A stretch of 64,000 bases of DNA from the NCBI GenBank assembly GCA_947630745.1, contig CANRIT010000004.1, forward strand, positions 1 through 64,000, given 5' to 3'. Source of the stretch: an uncultured Clostridia bacterium. GTDB lineage: Bacteria > Bacillota > Clostridia > Christensenellales > UBA1242. A program made the translations under genes and the position numbers. Numbering within the stretch: position 1 is the stretch's first letter; each line of letters starts with the position of its first letter. Below, piece by piece: positions 53,512-62,872 of the stretch. Under the pieces are notes generated by a model, which was not told the DNA's origin, did not search any database, and worked only from the letters and a program-made list of their open reading frames with translations.

Positions 53512-54497
53512 TAGCGTTCATTCTCCATATTTTTTGAAGCTTCTGCGCCAAGTTGATATTGTTTGTGCAACATGTTAAGCATGGTTTTAAAAGTTTCAAC
53601 ATTGTCAAGCTTTAACAGCTGGGTGATATCGGCTTGATTAAGTTTTAATTCAGCGCGCTTTTCCAGCGTTTTGATAACTGCGGTTCTAAACGCTTTTGAC
53701 CTGAAATAGCTGCCCTTTAATTCCTTTAGCGTCTTAAAGCCGTTTGCAAATTCTGCATACGCTTTTGCTGACATGTCAGGCTCTTTATCCGTCACCCTAC
53801 CAATTGCATCGACATATTTAATTTTGTTTTTGTCGTCTTTAATTTGAAGATAGTAGTCGTCCTTTTCTTTAACATCAACCACATTGCCAAGTTCAATTCT
53901 GCCATCAACCACATCCAAAGTTGTGCCAGTTTTTCTTGTTGCCAACACGCCAAGCCCGCGCATCACTGACCTAAACGACATTGCTGTGTCAACTTTTTTG
54001 CCCTTTTTATCAACAATATCTTGTTCCTTTTTGTTGCCAGCGGTTAGATAATCTTTATTATTGAAGGTAAACGAACCAGTTAATTCTTTATCCTTAAGGT
54101 TGATAACTTTGCCCGTTCTGTCAATTGCAACAAATTGACCATTCTTTTTAGCACTGATATAGCCATCGGTAATTTCCAAAAGCTCATCAAACTGCGCAAG
54201 TTTTTTAAATTTTTTGTCAACCAAAATTAGCGGGGTGTCCGCAGTTTTTGCAACAAGTTTGCAGTTTGCAAATGCGCCAGTTGTCATTTCGTTAAGTGTG
54301 CGAACATATTGATAGAAATCTTTAAACACATATTTGCCGTTTTTTGGAACAACATGCTCATGCTTTTGGAAGGTGAATGGATTGCTGTAATCCCTAACGA
54401 TATATGAGCCATCACCCATATCCACAATTCTTTCTTTGTCAAAATCAAGTTTAAGTTCTTTGCCATCTTTGTTTATATAAGTAAAAACGTTTGCCAT
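53511..54497 (-). CDS. Hypothetical protein (328 aa), WG-repeat-like
   Basis: Repeated FxxxNGKYxF/DGYISAKKNGQFVAIDRTGKV units; taggaggaaaat RBS before ATG. Confidence 0.7.
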   Translation of the reverse strand: MANVFTYINKDGKELKLDFDKERIVDMGDGSYIVRDYSNPFTFQKHEHVVPKNGKYVFKDFYQYVRTLNEMTTGAFANCKLVAKTADTPLILVDKKFKKLAQFDELLEITDGYISAKKNGQFVAIDRTGKVINLKDKELTGSFTFNNKDYLTAGNKKEQDIVDKKGKKVDTAMSFRSVMRGLGVLATRKTGTTLDVVDGRIELGNVVDVKEKDDYYLQIKDDKNKIKYVDAIGRVTDKEPDMSAKAYAEFANGFKTLKELKGSYFRSKAFRTAVIKTLEKRAELKLNQADITQLLKLDNVETFKTMLNMLHKQYQLGAEASKNMENER

Positions 54498-54543
54498 ATT
54501 TTCCTCCTATATTTTTTTGGGCTGGTCTACCCCTCATACTTAC

Positions 54544-54573
54544 ATTTTAGCACAGCCCCCCCCCCTAAGTCAA
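54544..54573 (-). promoter_or_regulatory. Promoter with a poly-G10 spacer: TTGACT-18-TAAAAT
   Basis: Minus strand TTGACT TAGGGGGGGGGGCTGTGC TAAAAT; -35 at 54568-54573, -10 at 54544-54549, C10 at 54556-54565. Confidence 0.75.
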
Positions 54574-54683
54574 TCTTTTTAATAGGATTTTTTAATTTTT
54601 TTATATATAACACACAAAAAACCCTTGTTTTTACAGCCAAACTTAGCAATAACCCAAACACATCTACAAAATTGAACAAATCA

Positions 54684-54711
54684 ACAAAAAAAACCACCAT
54701 GTGGTGATTTT
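54684..54711 (-). terminator. Terminator of the 94-aa gene
   Basis: CACC/GGTG-type stem between A- and T-runs. Confidence 0.6.
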
Positions 54712-54996
54712 TTAGTCGTCCCAATCAGATTTATATTTACCCGTCCTCAAATTTTCAAGAAATTCTTCAATTCTATCTCGTTCTGCTTCTTCAAATGGCA
54801 ACAACTTCCGCCTCTCTTCTCTTAGCCGTGATTCGTGTAATTCTTCTAAATTATAGAAGGCAGGAACATCATCATCTTCATCGCCAGAACAAACACGTTT
54901 ATGCTGAAAATAATTATCATCTTTTTCATCCAAGCGAAGAAATCTAACCCTTTCACCATATTTTTGTATCATTTTTTGGACTAAACTCTTTTCCAT
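54712..54996 (-). CDS. Small hypothetical acidic protein (94 aa)
   Basis: ORF with ggagataaaat upstream and terminator downstream. Confidence 0.55.
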   Translation of the reverse strand: MEKSLVQKMIQKYGERVRFLRLDEKDDNYFQHKRVCSGDEDDDVPAFYNLEELHESRLREERRKLLPFEEAERDRIEEFLENLRTGKYKSDWDD

Positions 54997-55071
54997 ATTT
55001 TATCTCCAATTACATTATAGCAAAACTCATTCAATTTGTCAATAGTTTATAAAAAATTGCAACAAACGCGC

Positions 55072-55509
55072 TTACTTTAATTTTCTATTCAACTCTCTAG
55101 TTTTTATAGTTTCGCGTTTATCCCACAATTTTTTGCCGCGGGCAAGAGCGATTTCAACTTTAAGTTGGCTGTCAACAAAATAGGCGCGCGTTGGCACAAG
55201 GGTAAGGTGTTCGGTTTCTATGCGCTTTTTCCACTTTTCAATCTCTTTTTTATGCAGCAGCAATTTTCTGTCTCTACGGGTTTTGTCTTCCCCTCTGCCT
55301 GCGGAAAACGAGTTGGCATATTCTTTAATATAACTATTCCTTAAAAAGCACTCGCCCGCCTTTATGTAGCCGTAGCAGTCCACAATTGAAAAATGCCCAA
55401 GCCTAACCGACTTGATTTCGTCACCAGTTAAAACTATGCCCGCCTCCAACTTTTCAAGCAAATCATATTCAAAGCGGGCGCGTCTGTTTTCCGCCACCAA
55501 TTTTTCCAT
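55072..55509 (-). CDS. smpB: SsrA-binding protein
   Basis: NRRARFEYDLLEKLEAGIVLTGDEIKSVR, RDRKLLLHKKEIEKW, RAYFVDSQLKVEIALARGKKLWDKRETIK. Confidence 0.97.
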   Translation of the reverse strand: MEKLVAENRRARFEYDLLEKLEAGIVLTGDEIKSVRLGHFSIVDCYGYIKAGECFLRNSYIKEYANSFSAGRGEDKTRRDRKLLLHKKEIEKWKKRIETEHLTLVPTRAYFVDSQLKVEIALARGKKLWDKRETIKTRELNRKLK

Positions 55510-55667
55510 TTCTATCCTTTATAAATTTTGTATTGCATAAGTTAGTTTTTTCAATAATACCCAAAAAAATGAAAAAAGTCAATGTCAAGCGACAGACTTT
55601 TTTCAAAAATTTTAAAAAATTGAAATGTTTTGGTGCAGAAATTGCAAAATTTTGCAAAAATTGAAAT

Positions 55668-57929
55668 TTATTTTTTGTGTTTGGATTTTAATTTGTAATA
55701 ATCTTTGGCAGAAAATTGATTGGATTTTGCGTTTTTGTGCGATTTTTTATTGTTTTTTTGCAATTTGCCAATTTTTGATTTTTGTTTTAAATTTTTGCCG
55801 CGATTGAAGGTTTTGTTGTTGATAAAATCTTTAACCTGCTGTTCGACCCCAACCAAATCAAAATCTATCTGCCTTAATTGCGTGTTTACATTTGACACCA
55901 CAATGCGCAACTTGTCGCCAATAACAAAACTGTGCTGCTTGCCTTTTAGTGATAGGCTCATCTCATCATACTCGTAGTTATCAAACGGCAAATTGTCCGC
56001 CTTAATCATCCCTTCAATGCCGTTATCTAGTTCGGCAAAAATGCCAAACTCTTGCACGCCCGATATGACGGCATCAAATTCCTGCCCCAAAAAGTTCTTC
56101 ATATACACTGCTTTTTTGTAATCGTCCACCGCGCGTTCGGCTTCGTCCGCCGTCTTTTCCGTTTCGCTGCACCATTCGCTTGCGCGTTCAACAATTGGGG
56201 CAAACCTTTCGCGTATTTCGCTTGCTGGCATGCCGTTAAGATAACACTTTATAACCCTATGCACCATAAGGTCTGGATAACGCCTTATTGGGCTGGTAAA
56301 ATGGCAATAATATTCGCTTGCCAAACCAAAGTGCCCCAAACATGTTGGTGAGTATCGCGCCTTCATCATTGTGCGAAGGGTTAACACAGCAAGCGTTTGT
56401 TCTTTTGGCGAGCCTGCAATTTTTTCCATAATTTTCTGATAGGCTGCAGGGGTATCCCCTTCAATTTCTAAATTATTGCTAACGCCCATATTAAGCAAAA
56501 TTTTGCTAAGCCGTGCCACCTTTTCGTTATCTGGTTTTTCATGCACACGATACATCAATGGCAGTTTTGTATTATACCCCCACAGGGCAACCGCTTCGTT
56601 GGCGGCAATCATCAAACTTTCAATAATTTCGTGTGCTTCGTCTTGCATGCGTTTGGTTATGGAAACAATCTCGCCTTGTTCATTTTCCAAAATAAATGGC
56701 TCGGGAATATTAAACCTTATTTCGCCGCGTTTTAGGCGCAAATCCTTCAATTTTTGTGAAATTTCGCGGTAAATTAATATAAATTCATACACATCCGCAT
56801 ATTTTTCGCGCAAAAGTTCATCCCCCGCAAGCAGATTTGTAATCTCAGTATAGGTCATGCGGTGCGCGCTTTTTATCACACTTTCCACCACGCGAGAAGA
56901 CAACACTTTTGCATCCTTATCCATTTCCATCACAACAGATAGAGTTAGCCTATTTTCCCCTTCGTTAAGCGAGCATATGCCGTTAGAAAGTTCAACTGGT
57001 AGCATTGGAATAACTTGGTTTGGGAAGTATACACTTGTGCCGCGCTTGTATGCTTGTTTGTCCAGCGCAGAATTTTCTGTTACATAGTGGCTTACATCCG
57101 CAATATGTACATATAGGGTATACCCCCCACCCGCATTTTGTTCAACCGAAATTGCATCGTCAAAATCGCGCGCATCTTCACCATCTATTGTTATGGTTTT
57201 TAATTTGGTAAAATCTTGCCTATTTTTAAACTTGCTTAAATCCACAGTTTGTGGAAGCTTTTTTGCTTCTGCAATTGTTGCCGCATCAAACTTGTCCACC
57301 AACTTATAGCTGCGGATGATAGAAAGTTGTTCGGCTTTTGGGTTGTTTGCCTTACCCAACACTTCAACAATTTTTCCGCGCAACACGCCTTGTTCAAGCA
57401 GCGCGCTGTCAAGTTCCACCCACACCTTTTCGTTATTCTGGGCAGTGCCTTCATCTCCCTTGTAAATGCGGATTTGCTGCACTTTGTCATCGTCTGGGAA
57501 AACCACATTTTTGCTTTTGCCTTCAATAAACGTGCCGACCACATGCGTAGTGTTTCTGTTTAGCACGCGCACAATTTTGCCTTCAAAAAGCTCATCCTTG
57601 CCAACATGCGTAATTTCAAACAGCACATCATCGCCGTCCATTGCCCCGTTGATTGCAAACGCGGGGATAAAGAAATCGGGTTTGTCTGGCACGGAAACAA
57701 AGCCGTAGCCCTTTCTGTTTAAACTCAATTTGCCTTTAATAAAGCCGCGGTCGGCAGAAATGGAAACCTTGTCGTCATCCAAAAACAGCACGCCATCTTT
57801 TATAAGCGACAGAATTTTGTTTTTAACTTCTTTCTCGTTTTGTTGGGTGATTTTCGCAATTGACTGCGCAACTTTATCCACACTTAAATAAATAAGCGCA
57901 TTTTCGCGTATAAGTTTTACATAATCCAT
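55668..57929 (-). CDS. rnr: Ribonuclease R
   Basis: TIDGEDARDFDDAISVE, HIADVSHYV, YKRGTSVYFPNQVIPMLP, YCHFTSPIRRYPDLMVHR, S1 domain, basic tail. Confidence 0.97.
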   Translation of the reverse strand: MDYVKLIRENALIYLSVDKVAQSIAKITQQNEKEVKNKILSLIKDGVLFLDDDKVSISADRGFIKGKLSLNRKGYGFVSVPDKPDFFIPAFAINGAMDGDDVLFEITHVGKDELFEGKIVRVLNRNTTHVVGTFIEGKSKNVVFPDDDKVQQIRIYKGDEGTAQNNEKVWVELDSALLEQGVLRGKIVEVLGKANNPKAEQLSIIRSYKLVDKFDAATIAEAKKLPQTVDLSKFKNRQDFTKLKTITIDGEDARDFDDAISVEQNAGGGYTLYVHIADVSHYVTENSALDKQAYKRGTSVYFPNQVIPMLPVELSNGICSLNEGENRLTLSVVMEMDKDAKVLSSRVVESVIKSAHRMTYTEITNLLAGDELLREKYADVYEFILIYREISQKLKDLRLKRGEIRFNIPEPFILENEQGEIVSITKRMQDEAHEIIESLMIAANEAVALWGYNTKLPLMYRVHEKPDNEKVARLSKILLNMGVSNNLEIEGDTPAAYQKIMEKIAGSPKEQTLAVLTLRTMMKARYSPTCLGHFGLASEYYCHFTSPIRRYPDLMVHRVIKCYLNGMPASEIRERFAPIVERASEWCSETEKTADEAERAVDDYKKAVYMKNFLGQEFDAVISGVQEFGIFAELDNGIEGMIKADNLPFDNYEYDEMSLSLKGKQHSFVIGDKLRIVVSNVNTQLRQIDFDLVGVEQQVKDFINNKTFNRGKNLKQKSKIGKLQKNNKKSHKNAKSNQFSAKDYYKLKSKHKK

Positions 57930-58173
57930 ACATATATTTTAGCATTTTATTTTAAATTAATAAACTAAATTAACGCGCTTTGCATGTTTTTTAACAAAAT
58001 TAAAGGGATGTTTTTTAAATTTAGGTAATTTGAATTCGGTTTTTACTTTTTAATGGCTAATGTAGACGGCAAAGAACTAGCCAAATTATTTTCCCGACCG
58101 AAAGAAAAGAATTTGGCGGTGACGTTTAAACAAAATCATTCCGCCCCACACAAAAAGGCAATAAAAAAAGCGG

Positions 58174-58473
58174 CTAATAAACCACTTTTATAAGTATAAA
58201 GTACGCAATTGCCAAAACAGCCACAATGCCCAAGCAAATGTAGATAAGGCGGGTGATGCGACCCTGACGCGAGCCAGACTTGTTGTGCGCATAATAACTG
58301 TCTTGGTTGCCAGTTATAACATTGTTCGCTTCCGATTCGCCCGTGATTTGCATAAACACAAGCACAACCAAAACCAAGCACAACAACGCAATCAACACCA
58401 AGCAAACGCGTGCCAAATTTGAAAGCACTGTGCTTGTGGTACTAGAAATTGTATCTGCCAAAAATAAGCTCAT
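58174..58473 (-). CDS. secG: Preprotein translocase subunit SecG
   Basis: Two-TM small protein with NLARVCLVLIALLCLVLVVLVFMQ, upstream of rnr-smpB. Confidence 0.75.
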   Translation of the reverse strand: MSLFLADTISSTTSTVLSNLARVCLVLIALLCLVLVVLVFMQITGESEANNVITGNQDSYYAHNKSGSRQGRITRLIYICLGIVAVLAIAYFILIKVVY

Positions 58474-58483
58474 AAATCCTCCA

Positions 58484-58705
58484 TTAAATCCTTACATAAG
58501 TTAAATACACCAAAACCGCAATTAAGATAAGCGCCAGCACCAAACTACTGATTTTTTTGTATTTTTTGTCTTTATCATCAAACGAATTAAACAGCGACAC
58601 AAAACACGACATTATGCACGCCAACATAACAATCCAAAGCGACCAAAACCATAGATTAGAAATGTCTTTTATAAAATTTACAAATTGATAATAAAACGAT
58701 TTCAT
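58484..58705 (-). CDS. Small membrane protein (73 aa)
   Basis: Two hydrophobic segments. Confidence 0.5.
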   Translation of the reverse strand: MKSFYYQFVNFIKDISNLWFWSLWIVMLACIMSCFVSLFNSFDDKDKKYKKISSLVLALILIAVLVYLTYVRI

Positions 58706-58877
58706 GCTTGTATTTTAACACAAATTTTTTGTTTTGTCAATAAGTTTAGTATTTTTATGCAAACTTTTAAAAATTTTGATTGTTTTTGTTTCTAACGCAT
58801 TTTTTTGTTTAAAAGTTGCAAAATTGATGAAATTTTTGTGTTTTTATGTGTTTTTTATGTGTTTTTTTATTAAAAAA

Positions 58878-60353
58878 TTATTTTTCAATTAAACTCTCGC
58901 CTTCAAATGCTGGATTTTTTGGTGCGCCCAAAAGCTCAAGAAATGTTGGTGCAACATCTTTAAGCCCGCCCGATTTTTTAAGTTTGTATTCCTTATCCGC
59001 AACAACGGTGAACATAACTGGATTGAACGAGTGTGAGGTGTGTGGCAAACCATTATCATAGCGCATTTGGTCCGCGTTGCCGTGGTCGGCAGTTATGCAA
59101 ACGAAATAGCCTTTTTGTTTTGCGTTTTCCACCACTTTCTTCACGCATTTATCCAAAAATTCAAGTGCCTTAACCACTGCCTCGTAATTGCCAGTATGCC
59201 CAATCATGTCTGGGTTTGAATAGTTTACCAAAATGGCATCGTAATTTTTGTCCATCGCCTTTATAACTTCGTCCGTAATCTCTTTTGCGCGCATTTTTGG
59301 AGTTTTTGCATAATCGTTGGTTTTAATTGTTGGCACATGCACACGGTCTTCAAACTTAAAAGGTTCTTCCCGCCCGCCGTTTAAAAAGTAGGTTATGTGC
59401 GCGTATTTTGTACTTTCGCTAATCTTTATCTGTTTAAGTTTTAGGTTGCTTAAATATTCGCTAAGCGTGTTTTTTGTAACTTCTTTTTTGTACAGCACAA
59501 GCGAATCAATTCCGCCCACGTCCGCCATTGTTACAACATGGCAATTTGTATCTTGCACCATTTTTGCAAGTTGGCGCAACCTATCTTCACGGAAATTAAA
59601 AAACATAACCGTGTCGCGCTCAGTAAGTTCAACTTCTGGTTTGGTTTTTACGCTTACTGGCAAAATAAATTCATCAAATCTGTTGGCTGCGTACTCTTGG
59701 TCAATATACCCCTCCACCCTATTTTGTTCAATGGGTTTGTTTGGGTGGAACATGGCATTAAACGCAATGGTTGTTCGGTCCAGATTGCCTTCCCTATCCA
59801 TATAGTAAAATCTTCCACCAAGGCTGGCGATTTGGCAATTTTTAACCTGTTTTGTCTGTTTTTTAAACAATTTAAGGTATTTTTTGCACACATTTGGCTC
59901 GGTATCGCGCCCGTCAGTTATAAAGTGGACAAATATATTTGGCACGCAATCTTTAACCTCGTTTATAATTGCAATTGCGTGGTTAATATCGCTATGCACA
60001 TTTTTGTCGCTCATCAGCCCAACCAAATGAAAATTGCTTTTGCGCTTTTTAAGCTCTTTTTTAAGCGTAGCAACCGCTTTATTTTTACCAAATTTATTAG
60101 AAGCAATATCTTTTGCAATTTGCATTGGAACGGAATAAATTGCCCTGCCCGCGCCAATTGTGCCATGCCCAACTTCGCTACCCCCTAGGGTATGTGGCAA
60201 AAGCCCAACCGCCTCGCTATCCGCCTTTAAAAGCGAATAGGATTTTTTTCTTAATCCATGCAAAAAAGGCGTGTTTGCATTTGTAACCGCATTGTAAGCA
60301 TAACGCTTACCTTCGCCATATCCATCCAAAATTATCAAAATGCCCTTATTCAT
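58878..60353 (-). CDS. gpmI: 2,3-bisphosphoglycerate-independent phosphoglycerate mutase
   Basis: ILIILDGYGEG, GSEVGHGTIGAGR, HFITDGRDTEPN, NYSNPDMIGHTGN, ITADHGNADQM. Confidence 0.97.
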   Translation of the reverse strand: MNKGILIILDGYGEGKRYAYNAVTNANTPFLHGLRKKSYSLLKADSEAVGLLPHTLGGSEVGHGTIGAGRAIYSVPMQIAKDIASNKFGKNKAVATLKKELKKRKSNFHLVGLMSDKNVHSDINHAIAIINEVKDCVPNIFVHFITDGRDTEPNVCKKYLKLFKKQTKQVKNCQIASLGGRFYYMDREGNLDRTTIAFNAMFHPNKPIEQNRVEGYIDQEYAANRFDEFILPVSVKTKPEVELTERDTVMFFNFREDRLRQLAKMVQDTNCHVVTMADVGGIDSLVLYKKEVTKNTLSEYLSNLKLKQIKISESTKYAHITYFLNGGREEPFKFEDRVHVPTIKTNDYAKTPKMRAKEITDEVIKAMDKNYDAILVNYSNPDMIGHTGNYEAVVKALEFLDKCVKKVVENAKQKGYFVCITADHGNADQMRYDNGLPHTSHSFNPVMFTVVADKEYKLKKSGGLKDVAPTFLELLGAPKNPAFEGESLIEK

Positions 60354-61035
60354 AAACTCTCCTTAAAAATTCAAAAAATCTATCGCTATCAATTGACAAT
60401 CTGCCCAACAAAAACCCGTCAACACCCGTGCTTTTAAGGCTTTTAAAATTATGCTGATTTACATTGCCGCCGTACAATATTTTTGCATCAATATTATATT
60501 TTTGCGCGGCTGCTTTTATGTTTTTTATCATTTCGCCAACATAGTCTGCATCGGGCGACTGATTTGACCCAATTGCCCAAACTGGCTCGTATGCAACAAT
60601 AAGTGGTTTTGTTTTGCTTGCTGCATTAAATGCGGATTCAACTTGATGCTTAAAACCAGCATACCCCATCCCCCTATCTGTTTCACCAACACACACAATT
60701 GGGATTATATCACTTTTTTGCGCGGCAACAATTTTTTGTGCAACAATTTCATCGCTTTCAAACACACGCCTTTCACTATGCCCCACTAGGGTATATTTGC
60801 AGCCCATATCTATTAACATATGCGCGCTAATTTGCCCAGTGGATTTGCCCTCATCAAACGCGGAAACATCTTGTGCGCCAAGCAAATGAAATTTTAGCTG
60901 CCGTTTAAACTGTGACATATAAACAAAAGGCGGACACAAAATAAGTTTTGTGCCCTCAACCTTGTTTAGTTGCTTAATAAGTTTTGAGTATAAATTTAAG
61001 TTGCCGTTCATTTTATAGTTGCAAACTATAAGCAT
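60346..61035 (-). CDS. tpiA: Triosephosphate isomerase
   Basis: GAQDVSAFDEGKSTGQISAHMLIDMGCKYTLVGHSERR, VAYEPVWAIGS, ILYGGNVN. Confidence 0.97.
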   Translation of the reverse strand: MLIVCNYKMNGNLNLYSKLIKQLNKVEGTKLILCPPFVYMSQFKRQLKFHLLGAQDVSAFDEGKSTGQISAHMLIDMGCKYTLVGHSERRVFESDEIVAQKIVAAQKSDIIPIVCVGETDRGMGYAGFKHQVESAFNAASKTKPLIVAYEPVWAIGSNQSPDADYVGEMIKNIKAAAQKYNIDAKILYGGNVNQHNFKSLKSTGVDGFLLGRLSIDSDRFFEFLRRVYE

Positions 61036-61043
61036 AAAATCTC

Positions 61044-62222
61044 CTAAATATCTTCAATAAGCTCCACACACGGCAATTGTTTACCTTGAAGAAGCATAAG
61101 TGATGCCCCTCCACCGGTTGAAAGGTGAACATGTTTGCCTACCCCAATCTGTTGTGCCGCTGCCACGCTGTCACCCCCACCTATTATGGTGTTTGCCTTG
61201 CTTTTTCTTATGTATTTAGCAATTTTATACGTTCCGCGCCTAAATTTTTCGTACTCATAAACGCCAAGTGGACCATTCCAAACAATGGTGCGCGCTTTTT
61301 TGATAACCTTTTTAAATTGTTTAATGGTCTTTTTGCCAATATCCATCGCCTGCGCGTTGTCTGGAATAAAGCCGCTGTTGTACAATTTTGCATCGGCTTC
61401 CGCGCTAAATTGGGTGGTAACCATGTTGTCAATTGGCAAAATAACTTTTACGCCACGCTCTTTGGCTTTGTCTAAAATTTCTTTTGCTTTTGCAACCTTG
61501 CTGTTATCAACCAAACTCATGCCCACGCTTCCGCCAATCGCTTTTATGAAGGTATAAGCCATACCCCCACCCAGCATAATTGTATCAGCCTTATCAATTA
61601 AATTTTCAATAACTGGCAACTTGTCCGAAACCTTTGCTCCGCCCAAAATTACAACAAAAGGTTTGTCTGGATTTTTTGTGATTTTTTCAAACCTATTAAG
61701 TTCATCTTCAACCAAAAATCCAACCACGGATGGCAAAAGTTTTGCAATGCCATAAGTGGACGCATGTTTGCGGTGTGCAGTGCCAAATGCTTCAAGCACA
61801 AAGATGTCGGCAAGCTTGGCAAGCTTTTTAGCAAACGCCTCGTCATTATCTTCTTCCTGCTTATAGAAACGGATGTTTTCCAGCATAAGCACATCGCCTT
61901 CATTCATCTTATTAACCATTTCCAAAGTGGACTTGTCGGTAACATCCTCGGCAAAAGAAATTGGTTTTTCCAGCAAATTGCTAAGCCTTGCAAGCACTGG
62001 GCGCAAGGACAATTTGTTGTCCACCTGCCCGTTTGGCCTGCCTAAATGTGAGCAAAGTATAACCTTTGCATTATGTTCAATTAAAAATTTTATGGTTGGT
62101 AAAGTTGCCACAATACGCGTGTCATCAACAATTTTAAGTTCGTTATTTATAGGTACATTGTAGTCAACTCTAACAAAAACGCGCTTTCCAGCCACGTCTA
62201 TATTTCTTATACTTTTTTTCAT
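61044..62222 (-). CDS. pgk: Phosphoglycerate kinase
   Basis: RVFVRVDYNVP, LCSHLGRPNG, VVILGGAKVSDKLPVI, VWNGPLGVYEYEKF, GGGDSVAAAQQIG. Confidence 0.97.
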   Translation of the reverse strand: MKKSIRNIDVAGKRVFVRVDYNVPINNELKIVDDTRIVATLPTIKFLIEHNAKVILCSHLGRPNGQVDNKLSLRPVLARLSNLLEKPISFAEDVTDKSTLEMVNKMNEGDVLMLENIRFYKQEEDNDEAFAKKLAKLADIFVLEAFGTAHRKHASTYGIAKLLPSVVGFLVEDELNRFEKITKNPDKPFVVILGGAKVSDKLPVIENLIDKADTIMLGGGMAYTFIKAIGGSVGMSLVDNSKVAKAKEILDKAKERGVKVILPIDNMVTTQFSAEADAKLYNSGFIPDNAQAMDIGKKTIKQFKKVIKKARTIVWNGPLGVYEYEKFRRGTYKIAKYIRKSKANTIIGGGDSVAAAQQIGVGKHVHLSTGGGASLMLLQGKQLPCVELIEDI

Positions 62223-62255
62223 ATTGACTCCAAATTATTATTCAATTTTAAATAT

Positions 62256-62311
62256 AATACTCCCAGTATTATGCTATAATTATAGCATATTAAAATATTA
62301 TTTCAAAATAA
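62256..62311 (-). promoter_or_regulatory. pgk operon promoter with the -10 inside a 20-bp perfect palindrome
   Basis: Minus strand TTGAAA-16-TATAAT; palindrome TATGCTATAATTATAGCATA at 62270-62289; adjacent AATACT-CCC-AGTATT at 62256-62270. Confidence 0.7.
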
Positions 62312-62843
62312 TTTGCGCATATTTTGAAAAAAATCTTTTAAAAGTTTTATTTTCCACCAAACTCACCCCAAATCGGTCGCAGAACAGATAAACCTTGTTT
62401 TTACTGCAATGCTCGCTTGACGGGTAAAGCCGCTTATCCCCTAAAACAATTTTGTTGTGTTTGCATAGCGAAATACCCTCCACCCCTATACAAAAGGTTT
62501 TGTATTTAGTATAAACTGTCGCACCTTGATGAGCATCAAAAATATGTATCTTTTCACCATCGCAAACGATGATGGATTGCTTGCGTTCTTTTGAAACGAC
62601 ATATACCCCCGCCACCACCGGGCATTTTAGTTTGTGCGACAACATCATAAGCTCATTTGTTACAACCGCATTGTGCAGAATTTCAGTTTCCACAACATAA
62701 TCGTATATTATGCCATAATTAAAAATAAGCAAATCGCACGCGCGCAATTTTACAAAGCAATTCAAATAAAAACTTTTATAATTTCCGCCAGTTACAACAA
62801 CAATTTTCACATTCCACCAACAATCTAAAACATAGTATGCCAA
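62298..62843 (-). CDS. Hypothetical protein (possibly nitrilase/CN-hydrolase-like)
   Basis: ACDLLIFNYG..., CPVVAGVYVVSKERKQSIIVCDGEKI weakly resemble CN-hydrolase strands. Confidence 0.4.
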   Translation of the reverse strand: MAYYVLDCWWNVKIVVVTGGNYKSFYLNCFVKLRACDLLIFNYGIIYDYVVETEILHNAVVTNELMMLSHKLKCPVVAGVYVVSKERKQSIIVCDGEKIHIFDAHQGATVYTKYKTFCIGVEGISLCKHNKIVLGDKRLYPSSEHCSKNKVYLFCDRFGVSLVENKTFKRFFSKYAQIILK

Positions 62844-62872
62844 TGCAAAAATTTTTGATAAACTACAAAATT

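Noticed and set aside
54527-54724. 65-aa minus-strand ORF spanning the poly-G10 tract
   Set aside because: Overlaps the promoter region; no RBS and no sensible product. The tract is better explained as promoter spacer.
54997-58173. tmRNA (ssrA) near smpB
   Set aside because: No tRNA-like T-arm/CCA end or tag-peptide ORF found around smpB.
58053-58193. 46-codon Lys-rich ORF MANVDGKELAKLFSRPKEKNLAVTFKQNHSAPHKK... on the plus strand
   Set aside because: No RBS or clear promoter and it overlaps the end and terminator of secG; not supportable.
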